Shown: positions 19,405 to 29,283, counted from the stretch's first letter. The stretch: 64,000 bases of DNA from Pseudomonas sp. 5P_3.1_Bac2 (GCF_025465995.1 NZ_JANLNY010000006.1:1-64000); one strand, 5' to 3'. The notes: a model not told the origin generated them from the letters alone. A program made the numbers and translations.

Positions 19405-21720
19405 TTACAGCGGCCTGATGCTGAACAACTGTGGCGTCAACGAGCCTATGGCTGTGCTCCCGAGGGCGTAGATCACCTGGCTGCCTTGGTCGACGCCGCA
19501 GTACATGCCGCCGCGCAACGCGGTCTGCATTTGCAGCAGGTCCTGCATATCAGCCTCCTTGAGCGTTGCAGCGTCATGCAAGTAGCCCCGTGGTCTGGAA
19601 GGCGTTACGTCGACGCCATAAAACACCTGACCATCGGCGGTAAACAGGGTGCTGCCCGCCAGGCAAAACTGCGCGGTGTTGGTGGCGATAATGCCGCTCA
19701 TGGTGCTGAACGGGCTGATTTTGCCGGACCGGTCAAGGCTCAGGATGCGCTCGCCATAACCAATCCAGAGGCGGTCATGGGCGTGGATCAGGGTATGCAG
19801 CGTGCCGTTGCCCAGGCTTGCCAGGTCGTGGCGCTTAAGCGTACCGGTGGCGCTGATTTCGAGGATGCTGTGCAGGCCGTCGGCAATAAATAAGCGCGCA
19901 CCATCTTGCGCTGCCGCAGCCACCGTGGCGCGGCCGCTGACTTGCGCCAGTTGCCGGTAGTTCTGGCTGAAATCCTGTGACGCGTTGCCGCCTGAGCTTT
20001 TGCGGTAGATGTGGCGCGAGCTTAGTGCCCATGCATCGATGCTCTGACTTTGCGCGCCGCCGGGGATAAATTGTAGCGGGCCGGCATCATTGCGCGCCTG
20101 GCTTTGGGTGCCGTTGTTGTTGAGATTGATCGCCCCATAAGTCTTCTCGGTGGCCCAGTTCACGCTGAACGCATTGGCCGTTTCGGTTGCCATCGAACTC
20201 AGGGCAAAGCTGGCGCCGGCGGGCAGGGCGCTGGTCAGCCAGCCGGCGGGTGAGCCACGCCCGCGGGTCAGCTTAGCGGCGAAGATACGGCCGTCGGCGC
20301 TGGCTTTCAGCGGCAGGTACAGGCCATCGTTGCTGGCAAACCATTGGCCATAGCCGAGCTCAAGGCCCGCCGGGAAGGCTACGCGATCGAGCTGAGCAAT
20401 ATGCTTGCCGGGCGCCGCCGGATTGCCGGCACTGGCCTGGCGCGGCGTTGAGTTTGCCGGCGGTGCCGCGTTAACGCGGGTCACGGGCCCCGCCTGTTCA
20501 AGGGATGAGTGGTTGGCGGCCACACTGGGCGGGTTGGTAGTGGCCTCGGCCGGCGCCGCAGGGGGACGGTTGTCGGTTGAGGTCACGGCTGCCGTCAGCA
20601 GTGCATTGGTCAGTGCACCCAGTTCGGCACTGCCACTGCTTTGGCTGACGGCCGCACCGACGCTGGCCGTGCTCTGGCTGATCGCACTGGAGCCCAGGGC
20701 ATCGACCAGATTGGCCGCGGTGGAGCCGTCGGAGCTGGCCTCCACCAGCTTTTGCAGCTGCCCGGCCAGTAGCTGGTCATCGACGGCCATGCCTACGGCT
20801 TGCAGGGCGAGCTGGGTGACGTCGAGCTGTGCCGCGTCGCTATTAAACATCGCCGAGACCAGGTTGATGGCGATGTCATCGCTGACGTTACCGCTATAGC
20901 CGGCCGGGTTGATCAGGCCGCTGGTCAGCAAAGCTGTCGGATCAGCGCCTGCGCCTTGGCCGCTGCTCATGCCGTCGAGGGGGTTGCCGCTGGTCGTCAC
21001 CGCTACCGCCACACTGCTGAGCAGGGATAAGGCTTGCAGCCACTGGCGCTGGCTATCTTGGCGGCGGAATTCCCCTTGGGCGATTTGCAGGTCACGCTGA
21101 TACTTTTCTTGCAGCAACGGCAGGTAGCTCGGGTCGGCTTTGACAAAACGCACCTGGGTGCCGCCGGGCGTCTCATCGCTGATAAACATGCCGTGTTCGC
21201 TTTGCTGTTCTTCGGTGTCGACTTTGTCACCGTAGAACACGTAGTAACCGCTGGCCCAGCGTCCGGCTTCGCCACCTTTGGCGGGCAGGTATTGAAAGCG
21301 GCCGCGATATTCAAATCCGGTGCCTGTGTTGTACAGGCCCTTGTCGATCACGGCGATCTGCGCGCCGCGCATAAACGGATGCTGGATGCGGGTGTAGGTC
21401 CCGTTGAAAAAACCCACCACGGCGTTTTGCACACCGACGCTGCGTGGGCTGTCACCGCTTTCGAGCAAACCATCCTGGCCATAGCGCTGCTTGAAATAGC
21501 TCCCCGGCGCGCTGGGCAGGCTCAGCGTGTAGGTCTGCCCCGGCTGGGTGCGACCTTTGGCCCATGGGCCTTGCATGCTCACCCCTAGCAAGGCATCCCA
21601 GACCGTGCCGTCGCCGGCGAAGCAGTCGCCCTGTTGGCAGGTGAAACGCTGGCTATCCGTGACCTCCAGGGCTAGGGCGGTGCTACTGCACAGCACTAAG
21701 GCCAGTAATGGGCGGCGCAT
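19405..21720 (-). CDS. Large secreted protein of unknown function
   Basis: I do not recognise a family. The protein is 771 residues from ATG 21720, with a signal peptide MRRPLLALVLCSSTALA followed by LEVTDSQRFTC. Residues 20-240 are rich in Gly and aromatics with several cysteines (TCQQGDCFAG). Residues about 240-330 are Ala/Leu-rich helices. Residues about 330-440 form a Ser/Thr/Ala/Pro linker (RPPAAPAEATTNPP). Residues 445 to the end look like repeated beta blades (ILEISATGTLKRHDL, ILSLDRSGKISPF), as in a beta-propeller. It probably acts in the periplasm, at the surface, or outside the cell. It starts 2 bases after the gene at 21723-22739, so the two are surely co-transcribed. A divergent LuxR-type gene may regulate them. 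Confidence 0.75.
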   Translation of the reverse strand: MRRPLLALVLCSSTALALEVTDSQRFTCQQGDCFAGDGTVWDALLGVSMQGPWAKGRTQPGQTYTLSLPSAPGSYFKQRYGQDGLLESGDSPRSVGVQNAVVGFFNGTYTRIQHPFMRGAQIAVIDKGLYNTGTGFEYRGRFQYLPAKGGEAGRWASGYYVFYGDKVDTEEQQSEHGMFISDETPGGTQVRFVKADPSYLPLLQEKYQRDLQIAQGEFRRQDSQRQWLQALSLLSSVAVAVTTSGNPLDGMSSGQGAGADPTALLTSGLINPAGYSGNVSDDIAINLVSAMFNSDAAQLDVTQLALQAVGMAVDDQLLAGQLQKLVEASSDGSTAANLVDALGSSAISQSTASVGAAVSQSSGSAELGALTNALLTAAVTSTDNRPPAAPAEATTNPPSVAANHSSLEQAGPVTRVNAAPPANSTPRQASAGNPAAPGKHIAQLDRVAFPAGLELGYGQWFASNDGLYLPLKASADGRIFAAKLTRGRGSPAGWLTSALPAGASFALSSMATETANAFSVNWATEKTYGAINLNNNGTQSQARNDAGPLQFIPGGAQSQSIDAWALSSRHIYRKSSGGNASQDFSQNYRQLAQVSGRATVAAAAQDGARLFIADGLHSILEISATGTLKRHDLASLGNGTLHTLIHAHDRLWIGYGERILSLDRSGKISPFSTMSGIIATNTAQFCLAGSTLFTADGQVFYGVDVTPSRPRGYLHDAATLKEADMQDLLQMQTALRGGMYCGVDQGSQVIYALGSTAIGSLTPQLFSIRPL

Positions 21721-21722
21721 GG

Positions 21723-22739
21723 TCAGAGCACCTTGCATGGGGACATTTTCACCGGCGCGCCGTTTTGGAAGCAGCTGCGCTTAACAATCAACTCCACACC
21801 GTTGATGTTGACCTCCTCGGCACCTTCCATGCCCGGTACTTGGTCCATGCGCAGATTACTTTTCTTCAGGAAGTTATCCATGTAGGTGACTTGCTCACCA
21901 TGGGGCAGGCCATCTTTGGTCGTCATGCTCATGCCTAATTGGCCGTTGGTGTAGGTGGTCATTTGCCCACGGTGTTCATCGAACATGGTGGTGAACGAGG
22001 TGTTGAGGGTTGGGGTGGACTTGCCGCCGAATAAGCCCGGGGTTTGAATCTCCATTTCACTGAAGCTGGCCACACTGCCGTAAGCGCCTATGTAGGTGGT
22101 GCTCAAGCTCGGCTTCTGCTCGATGTTTTGTTGGCCAAGCTGTTTCATCATGGCGTCCACTTGCGGGTTATCCGAGCGCGAAGAAATCTTCACTTTGCTC
22201 TTGGTGATGCTGCGCGAGGAGGCATTCGCCGGTGTGGCATCCACCCGTTGCTGGGTGAGGGTGACGTTGTCGGAGTCGATGATGGTGGTCGAGGTGCCAT
22301 TGGCATCGGTGGTTTTAGTCACCATCTGGCTGGTGGCGAAAACCAGCAATTGCACTTCGCCTGAGAGTTTGCCTGCCGTGCACTGCGCCTTGAGCGGAAT
22401 GATGCGCACATTGCTGTAAGTGGTGACCGGCATGCTGCTGGCGGCCATGCCGTTTTCGCGCAGTTGTTTACGGGCTGCTTTGTCGATCTCGGCCTTGAGC
22501 TGTGGGTGCGCCATATGCAGGCCTGCCAGACGGTATTGCTCGACCTCAGGCACGGCGCAAGGCCAGCTGGGGACAGGGTTGGGCACGTTGAACAAGCTGT
22601 CTGAGGTGAGCAGTGGGCGGTCCTGTTTATAACGCTCAATGGCTGCGCGCTCACTGGCATTGCTAGGTTGTGGATAGTCCAGGGCGAAGGCGGTTGTCGG
22701 CAGCAGGCAAACCAGGGCGAGGGGCAATGTGCGCAGCAT
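21723..22739 (-). CDS. Secreted protein of unknown function
   Basis: The protein is 338 residues from ATG 22739, with a signal peptide (MLRTLPLALVCLLPTTAFA|LDYP). AAGGA lies 8 bases before this ATG. A second in-frame ATG three codons earlier sits on that Shine-Dalgarno site. Residues 80-220 have Ser/Thr-rich strands, and the C-terminal part has DGLPHGEQVTYMDN, loosely like a MORN-type repeat, and ends with a pair of cysteines (SCFQNGAPVKMSPC). No domain is recognised. It is first of a two-gene unit with the 771-residue secreted protein, and diverges from a LuxR-type regulator. Confidence 0.75.
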   Translation of the reverse strand: MLRTLPLALVCLLPTTAFALDYPQPSNASERAAIERYKQDRPLLTSDSLFNVPNPVPSWPCAVPEVEQYRLAGLHMAHPQLKAEIDKAARKQLRENGMAASSMPVTTYSNVRIIPLKAQCTAGKLSGEVQLLVFATSQMVTKTTDANGTSTTIIDSDNVTLTQQRVDATPANASSRSITKSKVKISSRSDNPQVDAMMKQLGQQNIEQKPSLSTTYIGAYGSVASFSEMEIQTPGLFGGKSTPTLNTSFTTMFDEHRGQMTTYTNGQLGMSMTTKDGLPHGEQVTYMDNFLKKSNLRMDQVPGMEGAEEVNINGVELIVKRSCFQNGAPVKMSPCKVL

Positions 22740-22857
22740 GAGTAGCATCCTTTGAGCGATTGGCGGGACGTCTTGTACTCGGCCGTGGCAGCTGTAGTTG
22801 TGGGCGTGGCCGGTGCGCCTATTGTTTCTGAGCGCAGATATGGGCACATCCCCACAA

Positions 22858-22924
22858 TTAGCTAAGGAGGCGATTGTGCGCTTAGCCTGTATGGGCTAAT
22901 ACTTTTGCCAATCGTGAATTAGCC
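22858..22924. promoter_or_regulatory. TTAGCC-type repeats in the divergent secreted-protein/LuxR region
   Basis: The 199-base gap between the secreted-protein operon and the LuxR gene contains TTAGCTAA (22858-22865, a palindrome), the inverted repeat TTAGCC (22882-22887) / GGCTAA (22894-22899), and TTAGCC again at 22919-22924. The recurrence next to a regulator gene suggests operator sites. This is inference only. Confidence 0.45.
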
Positions 22925-22938
22925 TATGGGGTGCCTGC

Positions 22939-24117
22939 TTGACCGCAATAGAGCCGCCAGGCATCGGGGCGTTGATTGGCAGCATTTACGAGGCGGCACT
23001 GGATAGTCAGCGCTGGGCGGATTTTTTGCGGCAACTAGCCGCCCGCTTTAACTCCAGCGCGGCCATGATCTGGGCCCATGATTTCACTGATCGCAGCGCC
23101 GAGATCGACTCCAGCAGCGGCTCCATCGCCACCTTCCACGGCCTCGATCCGATGGCCATGGCGGACTTCGCCAATTACTACTGCCAGCACAACGTGTGGA
23201 CTGAAGACCCTTTGCTGCATCAGGCCGGCCAGATCGTCACCTCGTCGAGTCTGTACCCGGATGCCCAGCTCCCCCACACCGAGTACTACAACGACTGGTT
23301 GCGTCACCAGCAGTTGTTCTATTCCACGGCGGCGATTGTCTCCAAGCGGGAAGACCGCTCCATGAACGTGACCCTCGTGCGCAACAAAAACGCCGGTGGT
23401 TACAGCGCACAAGAACAGCAACTGCTGGCGCTGCTGATGCCCCATCTACAAGCCGCCTTCGCTCTGCATCAGCGTTTGCACAAGCTGGAAGTGCTGTCGC
23501 ACGCCTCGCTCGGCGCGCTGGAAAGCTGCGCCTTTGGCGTGGTGCTGATGGATGAGCGGGCCAAGGTGCTCTTCGCTAATACCTTGGCCCAGCGTCTGGC
23601 TGGCCATAGCGGCCTGCTGCGCTTTGCCTGTGAAGATTGTTTGCAGGCCGTGTCCCCCGCCGATGACGCCGTGTTGCAACGCAGTCTGCATGCCGCCGTG
23701 CAGACAGGGCGTAAGCGGGGCAGTGAAGGCGGTGGCTCCATGCGCCTGCGTCATCCCAATGGCTGCGCGCTGGATGTGGTCATCGCGCCATTGCCGGGCT
23801 GGGCTTCACCCTTAGGTCAGCACAGCGCGGCGGTGGTGTTTATCAGTGATCCACAGGCCAGCATGGGCTCGTTGAGCCTGCTGCTGCGCAGTATCTACGG
23901 CATGACGCCGGCGGAGGCGCGGCTCAGTGAGGCCTTGGTGCGCGGCCTGACTCCGCAAGAGTATGCCGAGCGTCAGCAGCTTTCTTTGCACACCGTGCGG
24001 GCGCAGTTCAAGGCAGCGGCGAGTAAGGCCGGGACCAACCGCCAGGCTGATCTGGTGCGGATCATCCTGACGGGGCCGGCGGTGTTGCGTGCGGGATTAA
24101 ATACTGAGGCGTTGTAA
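22939..24117 (+). CDS. LuxR-type transcriptional regulator
   Basis: A protein of about 392 residues. The C-terminal helix-turn-helix (residues about 325-380: MTPAEARLSEALVRGLTPQEYAERQQLSLHTVRAQFKAAASKAG) is of LuxR type. The N-terminal half has no clear receiver or autoinducer domain and may be a PAS/GAF-like sensor. A middle segment (ESCAFGVVLMDERAKVLFANTLAQRL) resembles a PAS fold. The start is uncertain: TTG 22939 (MTAIEPPGIGALIG) has GGGGTG just upstream, and the only earlier start in frame is blocked by a stop. It is divergent from two genes for secreted proteins and is a likely local regulator. Confidence 0.8.
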   Translation: MTAIEPPGIGALIGSIYEAALDSQRWADFLRQLAARFNSSAAMIWAHDFTDRSAEIDSSSGSIATFHGLDPMAMADFANYYCQHNVWTEDPLLHQAGQIVTSSSLYPDAQLPHTEYYNDWLRHQQLFYSTAAIVSKREDRSMNVTLVRNKNAGGYSAQEQQLLALLMPHLQAAFALHQRLHKLEVLSHASLGALESCAFGVVLMDERAKVLFANTLAQRLAGHSGLLRFACEDCLQAVSPADDAVLQRSLHAAVQTGRKRGSEGGGSMRLRHPNGCALDVVIAPLPGWASPLGQHSAAVVFISDPQASMGSLSLLLRSIYGMTPAEARLSEALVRGLTPQEYAERQQLSLHTVRAQFKAAASKAGTNRQADLVRIILTGPAVLRAGLNTEAL

Positions 24118-24186
24118 CGCGCAGTGCTGCACGGCCAAGGAGCGGCGCAGTTGATGGCTGCACCGCGCTTCAGGTGTTTTGTGCCG

Positions 24187-25455
24187 CTAGCTTTCGGCTT
24201 CGCCTATGTTGACGCTCTTGCGCCAACCGTCGCCACCGGGCAGCAGCAGGTTCAGCAGCAGGGCCGCGATAGCGCACAGGGAAATCCCCGACAGGGCGAA
24301 CTCCTGATTACCGATCACCATGCCGCCGATGCCAAACACCAAGGTCACCGAGACGATGATCAGGTTGCGCGGCAGCGACAGATCGACCTGGTGGCGGATC
24401 AGCGTGTTCAAACCCACGACCGCAATCGAGCCGAACAGCAAGCACAGAATGCCGCCCATAACCGGTACCGGAATGCTCTGCAACGCCGTGCCGAACTTGC
24501 CGATAAAGGCCAGGCCGATGGCGAAGATTGCGGCCCAGGTCATGATCTTCGGGTTGTAGTTTTTCGTCAGCATCACCGCGCCAGTGACTTCGGCGTAGGT
24601 GGTGTTGGGCGGGCCGCCAAACAGGCCGGCGGCCGAAGTGGCGATGCCGTCGCCGAGCAGGGTGCGGTGCAGACCAGGTTTCTTCACGAAGTTCTTGCCG
24701 GTGACGCTGCCAATCGCAATCACCCCACCGATGTGCTCAATGGCGGGTGCGAGCGCCACCGGCACGATGTACAGAATCGCGCCCCAGTGCAGCTCAGGCG
24801 CGATAAAGGCCGGCATCGCCAGCCACGGCGCGTGCTGTACATGGCTGGCGTCGATGGCGCCGCAAAAGGCCGCAACGCTGCAACCGACGATGATCCCCGC
24901 GAGGATGGGCACCAAGCGCAACAGGCCGCTGCCTAAGGCCGCCACCAGCAAGGTGGTGACCAGCGCACTCATGGAAATCATCATCGCCGTGGTGTAAGGC
25001 ACCAGCTGCGTGGCGCCATCGCCGGACTTGCCCATGGCCATGTTCACCGCCACGGGCGACAGGGCCAGGCCAATGGAAATGATCACCGGAGCAATCACCA
25101 CCGGCGGCAATAAACGATCGATAAAGCCCGGGCCTTTGATCTGCACCACCAGACCTAACAGCATATAGACGAACCCTGCTGCGACTATCCCGCCGAGCAC
25201 TGCCGGCATGCCGAACTCACCTTTGGCAGCCAGAATCGGCGCGATAAAGGCAAAGCTGGAGGCCAGAAACACCGGCACTTGGCGGCGGGTCACCAGTTGG
25301 AACAGCAGCGTGCCCAGACCCGCCGTAAACAGCGCCACGTTCGGGTCCATGCCGGTAATCAGCGGCATCAGCACCAGAGCGCCAAAGGCGACAAACAGCA
25401 TCTGCGCGCCAGACAGGAGCTGGCGCCAAAGCGGGTCGTTAAATTCGTCTTGCAT
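24187..25455 (-). CDS. uraA: Uracil-xanthine permease UraA
   Basis: A 422-residue NCS2-family symporter with about 14 membrane segments. The N-terminal MLFVAFGALVLMPLITGMDPNVALFTAGLGTLLFQLVT is typical of UraA. The conserved TM8-TM10 region includes 'IEHIGGVIAIG' and 'FGGPPNTTYAEVTGAV'. It imports uracil for salvage. It follows upp and starts 3 bases after the upp stop, with AAGGACG upstream. ATG 25455 is chosen over TTG 25458, which only adds one residue. Confidence 0.95.
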   Translation of the reverse strand: MQDEFNDPLWRQLLSGAQMLFVAFGALVLMPLITGMDPNVALFTAGLGTLLFQLVTRRQVPVFLASSFAFIAPILAAKGEFGMPAVLGGIVAAGFVYMLLGLVVQIKGPGFIDRLLPPVVIAPVIISIGLALSPVAVNMAMGKSGDGATQLVPYTTAMMISMSALVTTLLVAALGSGLLRLVPILAGIIVGCSVAAFCGAIDASHVQHAPWLAMPAFIAPELHWGAILYIVPVALAPAIEHIGGVIAIGSVTGKNFVKKPGLHRTLLGDGIATSAAGLFGGPPNTTYAEVTGAVMLTKNYNPKIMTWAAIFAIGLAFIGKFGTALQSIPVPVMGGILCLLFGSIAVVGLNTLIRHQVDLSLPRNLIIVSVTLVFGIGGMVIGNQEFALSGISLCAIAALLLNLLLPGGDGWRKSVNIGEAES

Positions 25456-25458
25456 CAA

Positions 25459-26097
25459 TCAGGCGTCCTTTTGTTTGGTGCCGAAGATTTTGTCGCCAGC
25501 ATCGCCCAAGCCCGGAATGATGTAACCCTGGTCGTTGAGGCACTGATCAACCGATGCCGTGTAGATGGTGACGTCGGGGTGGGCGTCGTTGACGAACTTG
25601 ATGCCTTCCGGCGCGGCCACGAGAACCATGGCGCGGATTTCTTTACAGCCGGCTTTTTTCAGCAGCTCGATGGTGGCGACCATGGAGCCGCCAGTGGCCA
25701 ACATCGGGTCGATGATCATGGCCAGACGTTCGTTGATTTCCGGGACCAGTTTTTCTAGGTAGGTGTGCGCTTCCAGCGTTTCTTCGTTGCGCGCGACGCC
25801 CACGGCGCTGACCTTGGCGCCTGGGATCAAGCTCAGCACGCCTTCGAGCATGCCAATCCCCGCACGCAGGATCGGTACCACGGTGATCTTCTTGCCGGAG
25901 ATTTTTTCCACTTGTACCGGGCCACACCAGCCGGGGATTTCGTACTGCTCCAGGGGCAGGTCTTTGGTCGCTTCGTAAGTCAGCAGGGCGCCTACTTCTT
26001 GTGCCAGTTCACGGAAGTTTTTCGTGCTGATATCGGCGCGGCGCATCAGGCCGATTTTGTGACGGATCAGCGGATGGCGAATTTCTTGGACAGGCAT
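25459..26097 (-). CDS. upp: Uracil phosphoribosyltransferase
   Basis: A 212-residue enzyme that converts uracil and PRPP to UMP. The PRPP-binding loop is [12 protein letters not shown], and the N-terminal region [24 protein letters not shown] is typical of Upp. The last residues ([17 protein letters not shown]) match the family. ATG 26097 ([11 protein letters not shown]) is the usual start. The frame stays open 25 codons upstream without a better site. It forms an operon with uraA and is divergent from hpt. Confidence 0.97.
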   Translation of the reverse strand: MPVQEIRHPLIRHKIGLMRRADISTKNFRELAQEVGALLTYEATKDLPLEQYEIPGWCGPVQVEKISGKKITVVPILRAGIGMLEGVLSLIPGAKVSAVGVARNEETLEAHTYLEKLVPEINERLAMIIDPMLATGGSMVATIELLKKAGCKEIRAMVLVAAPEGIKFVNDAHPDVTIYTASVDQCLNDQGYIIPGLGDAGDKIFGTKQKDA

Positions 26098-26347
26098 GGG
26101 CAGGGCACTCCGGAGCGGCAGGCGTAAAAAATGGCAATAGATTAATGCATTGGCTGAGCCAAGTGCGGGCAAAAGTGGTCAAAAGTAGCTAAATGCCGCC
26201 TATCCTGAGGCCTGTTGCAATTAATGCTGCCGTTGCTCCTGCGGGGCTTGCTCTGTGCTTAACAGGTGCGTACCTTTGCCGGCTTTTATTTTGACGCATC
26301 GATCAGTTTTTTGCTGCTCTAAGTCCTGTTCCCAAGAGGAAAAACCC

Positions 26348-26905
26348 ATGTCCGCCGATCTCGTTCACATCCGCCAGGTGATGGCTGAAGCTGATTGCCT
26401 GTACAACGAAGCCGCAGTGGAAGCGGCTATCGACAAAGTCGCCGCAGAGATCAACAAGGACTTGGCCGAGCGTAACCCGGTGGTGTTTTGCGTGATGAAC
26501 GGTGGCCTGATCTTCTCGGGCAAGCTGGCGCCGAAACTGAATTTCCCTCTGGAAATGTCCTATCTGCACGCCACTCGCTACCGCAATGAAACCAGCGGCG
26601 GCGAGCTGTTTTGGAAAGCCAAGCCAGAAATTTCCTTTATCGATCGCGACGTGCTGATCATCGATGACATCCTCGATGAAGGGCACACTTTGGGTGCGAT
26701 TATCGACTTCTGCCACCACGCCGGCGCCCGTGCGGTGCACACCGCCGTGCTGATCGATAAGGATCACAACCGCAAAGCGCGCCCTGATCTCAAGGCCAAC
26801 TACGTCGGCCTGCCGTGCGTGGACCGCTATATCTTCGGTTACGGCATGGACTACAAAGGTTACTGGCGCAATGCGCCGGGCATCTACGCCGTAAAAGGGC
26901 TGTAA
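26348..26905 (+). CDS. hpt: Hypoxanthine-guanine phosphoribosyltransferase
   Basis: A 185-residue purine salvage enzyme. The PRPP motif is LIIDDILDEGHTLG, and the base-binding region is KANYVGLPCVDRYIFGYGMDYKGYWRN. It converts hypoxanthine or guanine and PRPP to IMP or GMP. ATG 26348 has AGAGGA upstream. An extension of 31 codons in the same frame has no support. It is divergent from upp-uraA, so the uracil and purine salvage genes share a 250-base control region. Confidence 0.93.
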   Translation: MSADLVHIRQVMAEADCLYNEAAVEAAIDKVAAEINKDLAERNPVVFCVMNGGLIFSGKLAPKLNFPLEMSYLHATRYRNETSGGELFWKAKPEISFIDRDVLIIDDILDEGHTLGAIIDFCHHAGARAVHTAVLIDKDHNRKARPDLKANYVGLPCVDRYIFGYGMDYKGYWRNAPGIYAVKGL

Positions 26906-27025
26906 GCGCGTTAAGGCGCGGCAGTGCCAGCGACCTGTGGATAATTCTGCCGCCGCTTGCGTTGAGTGCGGCCCCGCGCCGGAGTTAAACTGCCTGCCCG
27001 TGAGGCCTGGTAGTTGGAGTGAGTC

Positions 27026-27313
27026 ATGCGTAAAGACAAGAAGCAGGTGATTGGCGAAGAGATTGGTGACGAGCCGATCAAGCTGTTCCTTAATTTCGAG
27101 CCGGCAGATGCGACGCCGCCTGCGCTGCATAAACTGATTAAGGCTTACCGTGGTTTGCGCGTCGATGACTTCGCCCGCTTTGTCGGCTTCTTTGTTGAAG
27201 CCGGCTACGACCTCAACGCCCGTGATGGCCAAGGCCATGACTTTGTTGCCCTGGTGCAGGATCAGCGCTTTGCTGAGCCCTATATCGAGATCATCCAAGC
27301 CGCCCGTGGCTAA
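27026..27313 (+). CDS. PA4642-family small protein
   Basis: A 95-residue acidic, helical protein (MRKDKKQVIGEEIGDEPIKLFLNFEP...). It matches, from memory, the small family named after P. aeruginosa PA4642. No signal peptide or catalytic motif is visible. Function is unknown. ATG 27026 has GGAGTGAGTC upstream. It is followed by a hairpin at 27326-27355. Confidence 0.75.
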   Translation: MRKDKKQVIGEEIGDEPIKLFLNFEPADATPPALHKLIKAYRGLRVDDFARFVGFFVEAGYDLNARDGQGHDFVALVQDQRFAEPYIEIIQAARG

Positions 27314-27325
27314 GTGATCTGCCTG

Positions 27326-27355
27326 CATTGAGCCGCGCTTAGCGCCGGCTCAATG
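27326..27355 (+). terminator. Hairpin after the PA4642-family gene
   Basis: CATTGAGCC (27326-27334) pairs with GGCTCAATG (27347-27355), and the enclosed GCGCTTAGCGC can form an inner stem. It starts 13 bases after the stop. No T-run follows, so it may be a weak terminator. Confidence 0.55.
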
Positions 27356-27467
27356 GCTGGGCCCAAGGCCCGGCGTGCGTGGCCAATCCCCTGCATTTCC
27401 CCACCTGAGTTATAGGCTCAGCTGTGTTGCCTGATCACGCCGATCAATAGTGCTAGGCGAGCGAGAC

Positions 27468-27475
27468 GACCGGTC
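27468..27475. promoter_or_regulatory. Candidate TetR operator
   Basis: The 8-base palindrome GACCGGTC lies 14 bases upstream of the TetR start. TetR/NemR-type repressors often bind short palindromes at their own promoter, but the flanks are not well symmetric, so this is weak. Confidence 0.3.
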
Positions 27476-27488
27476 ATATTGTTGGCTG

Positions 27489-28082
<594 letters not shown>

Positions 28083-28145
28083 CTTTGGATTTCCACCCTT
28101 AGGATTTTTCACTTAGTCGCGGCCCTGTGGCTGTAAGGAATGCTG

Positions 28146-29255
28146 ATGAGCGCTTCTGTGGATTTACTGTTTCAACCTATCACCCTCGGCAACCTGCACT
28201 TACCCTCGCGAGTGGTGATGGCGCCGATGACCCGCACCTTCTCTCCAGGTGGTGTGCCTAACAGCAAGGTGATCGAGTATTACCGCCGCCGCGCTGCTGG
28301 CGGTGTGGGTTTGATCATCACCGAGGGCACCACGGTCAATCACAAAGCGGCCAATGGCTACGCCAACGTGCCGCGTTTCTATGGTGAGGATGCCCTGGCC
28401 GGTTGGCAGAAAGTGGTCGAGGCGGTGCACGCCGAAGGCGGCAAAATCGTGCCGCAGCTCTGGCATGTCGGCAGTGTGCGTCGTGCCGGCACCGAGCCTG
28501 AGCCAAGCGTGCCGGGCTATGGGCCGAGTGAGAAGGTCAAAGACGGCAAGCTGATCGTGCATGGCATGAGCCAGGAGGATATCCGCGAGGTGATTGCGGC
28601 CTTTGCCCAAGCGGCCAAGGATGCCCAGCGTATCGGCATGGATGGGGTGGAAATCCACGGCGCCCATGGTTATCTGCTCGACCAGTTCTTCTGGGCCGGC
28701 AGCAACCAGCGCAGCGATGAATACGGTGGTGATCTGGCTGCCCGTTCGCGCTTTGTCATTGAGTTGATCCAGGCCGTGCGCGCCGCGGTGGGCCCGGACT
28801 TCCCGATTATCCTGCGCTGGTCGCAGTGGAAGCAGCAGGACTACACCGCCCGTTTGGTGCAAACCCCGGATGAGTTGGCCGCCTTCCTGAAGCCGCTGTC
28901 CGACGCCGGCGTGGACATCTTCCACTGCTCGACGCGGCGGTTCTGGGAACCTGAGTTTGAAGGCAGCGAGCTGAACTTAGCCGGCTGGACTCGCCAGCTC
29001 ACTGGCAAACCCACTATCACCGTGGGCAGTGTCGGCCTCGATGAAGAGTTTATGCAGTTTATGGTCAACACAGACAAGGTGGCGCAGCCGGCCAGTCTGG
29101 AAAACCTGCTGCAACGCTTGAACCAGCATGAGTTCGATCTGGTTGCCGTCGGCCGTGCGCTGATTGTGGATCCGGACTGGGCCTTGAAAGTCCGCGAGGG
29201 CCGTGAGCAGGACATCCTGCCCTTTAGCCGCGATGCCTTGACTACGTTGGTCTAA
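28146..29255 (+). CDS. nemA: Old yellow enzyme (NemA-like ene-reductase)
   Basis: A 369-residue FMN-dependent alkene reductase. N-terminal LFQPITLGNLHLPSRVVMAPMTR and the active-site HGAHGYLLDQF (His171, His174, Tyr176), then NQRSDEYGG, are hallmarks of the family. It reduces N-ethylmaleimide and other electrophilic alkenes with NAD(P)H. ATG 28146 is chosen because the Shine-Dalgarno TAAGGA abuts the earlier ATG (28140) but has normal spacing to this one. It lies behind a TetR regulator and is followed by a strong terminator. NemA is the best name, but the substrate is not proven. Confidence 0.88.
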   Translation: MSASVDLLFQPITLGNLHLPSRVVMAPMTRTFSPGGVPNSKVIEYYRRRAAGGVGLIITEGTTVNHKAANGYANVPRFYGEDALAGWQKVVEAVHAEGGKIVPQLWHVGSVRRAGTEPEPSVPGYGPSEKVKDGKLIVHGMSQEDIREVIAAFAQAAKDAQRIGMDGVEIHGAHGYLLDQFFWAGSNQRSDEYGGDLAARSRFVIELIQAVRAAVGPDFPIILRWSQWKQQDYTARLVQTPDELAAFLKPLSDAGVDIFHCSTRRFWEPEFEGSELNLAGWTRQLTGKPTITVGSVGLDEEFMQFMVNTDKVAQPASLENLLQRLNQHEFDLVAVGRALIVDPDWALKVREGREQDILPFSRDALTTLV

Positions 29256-29283
29256 GCACCGGACAGGTCCGTCCCGCCCACGC

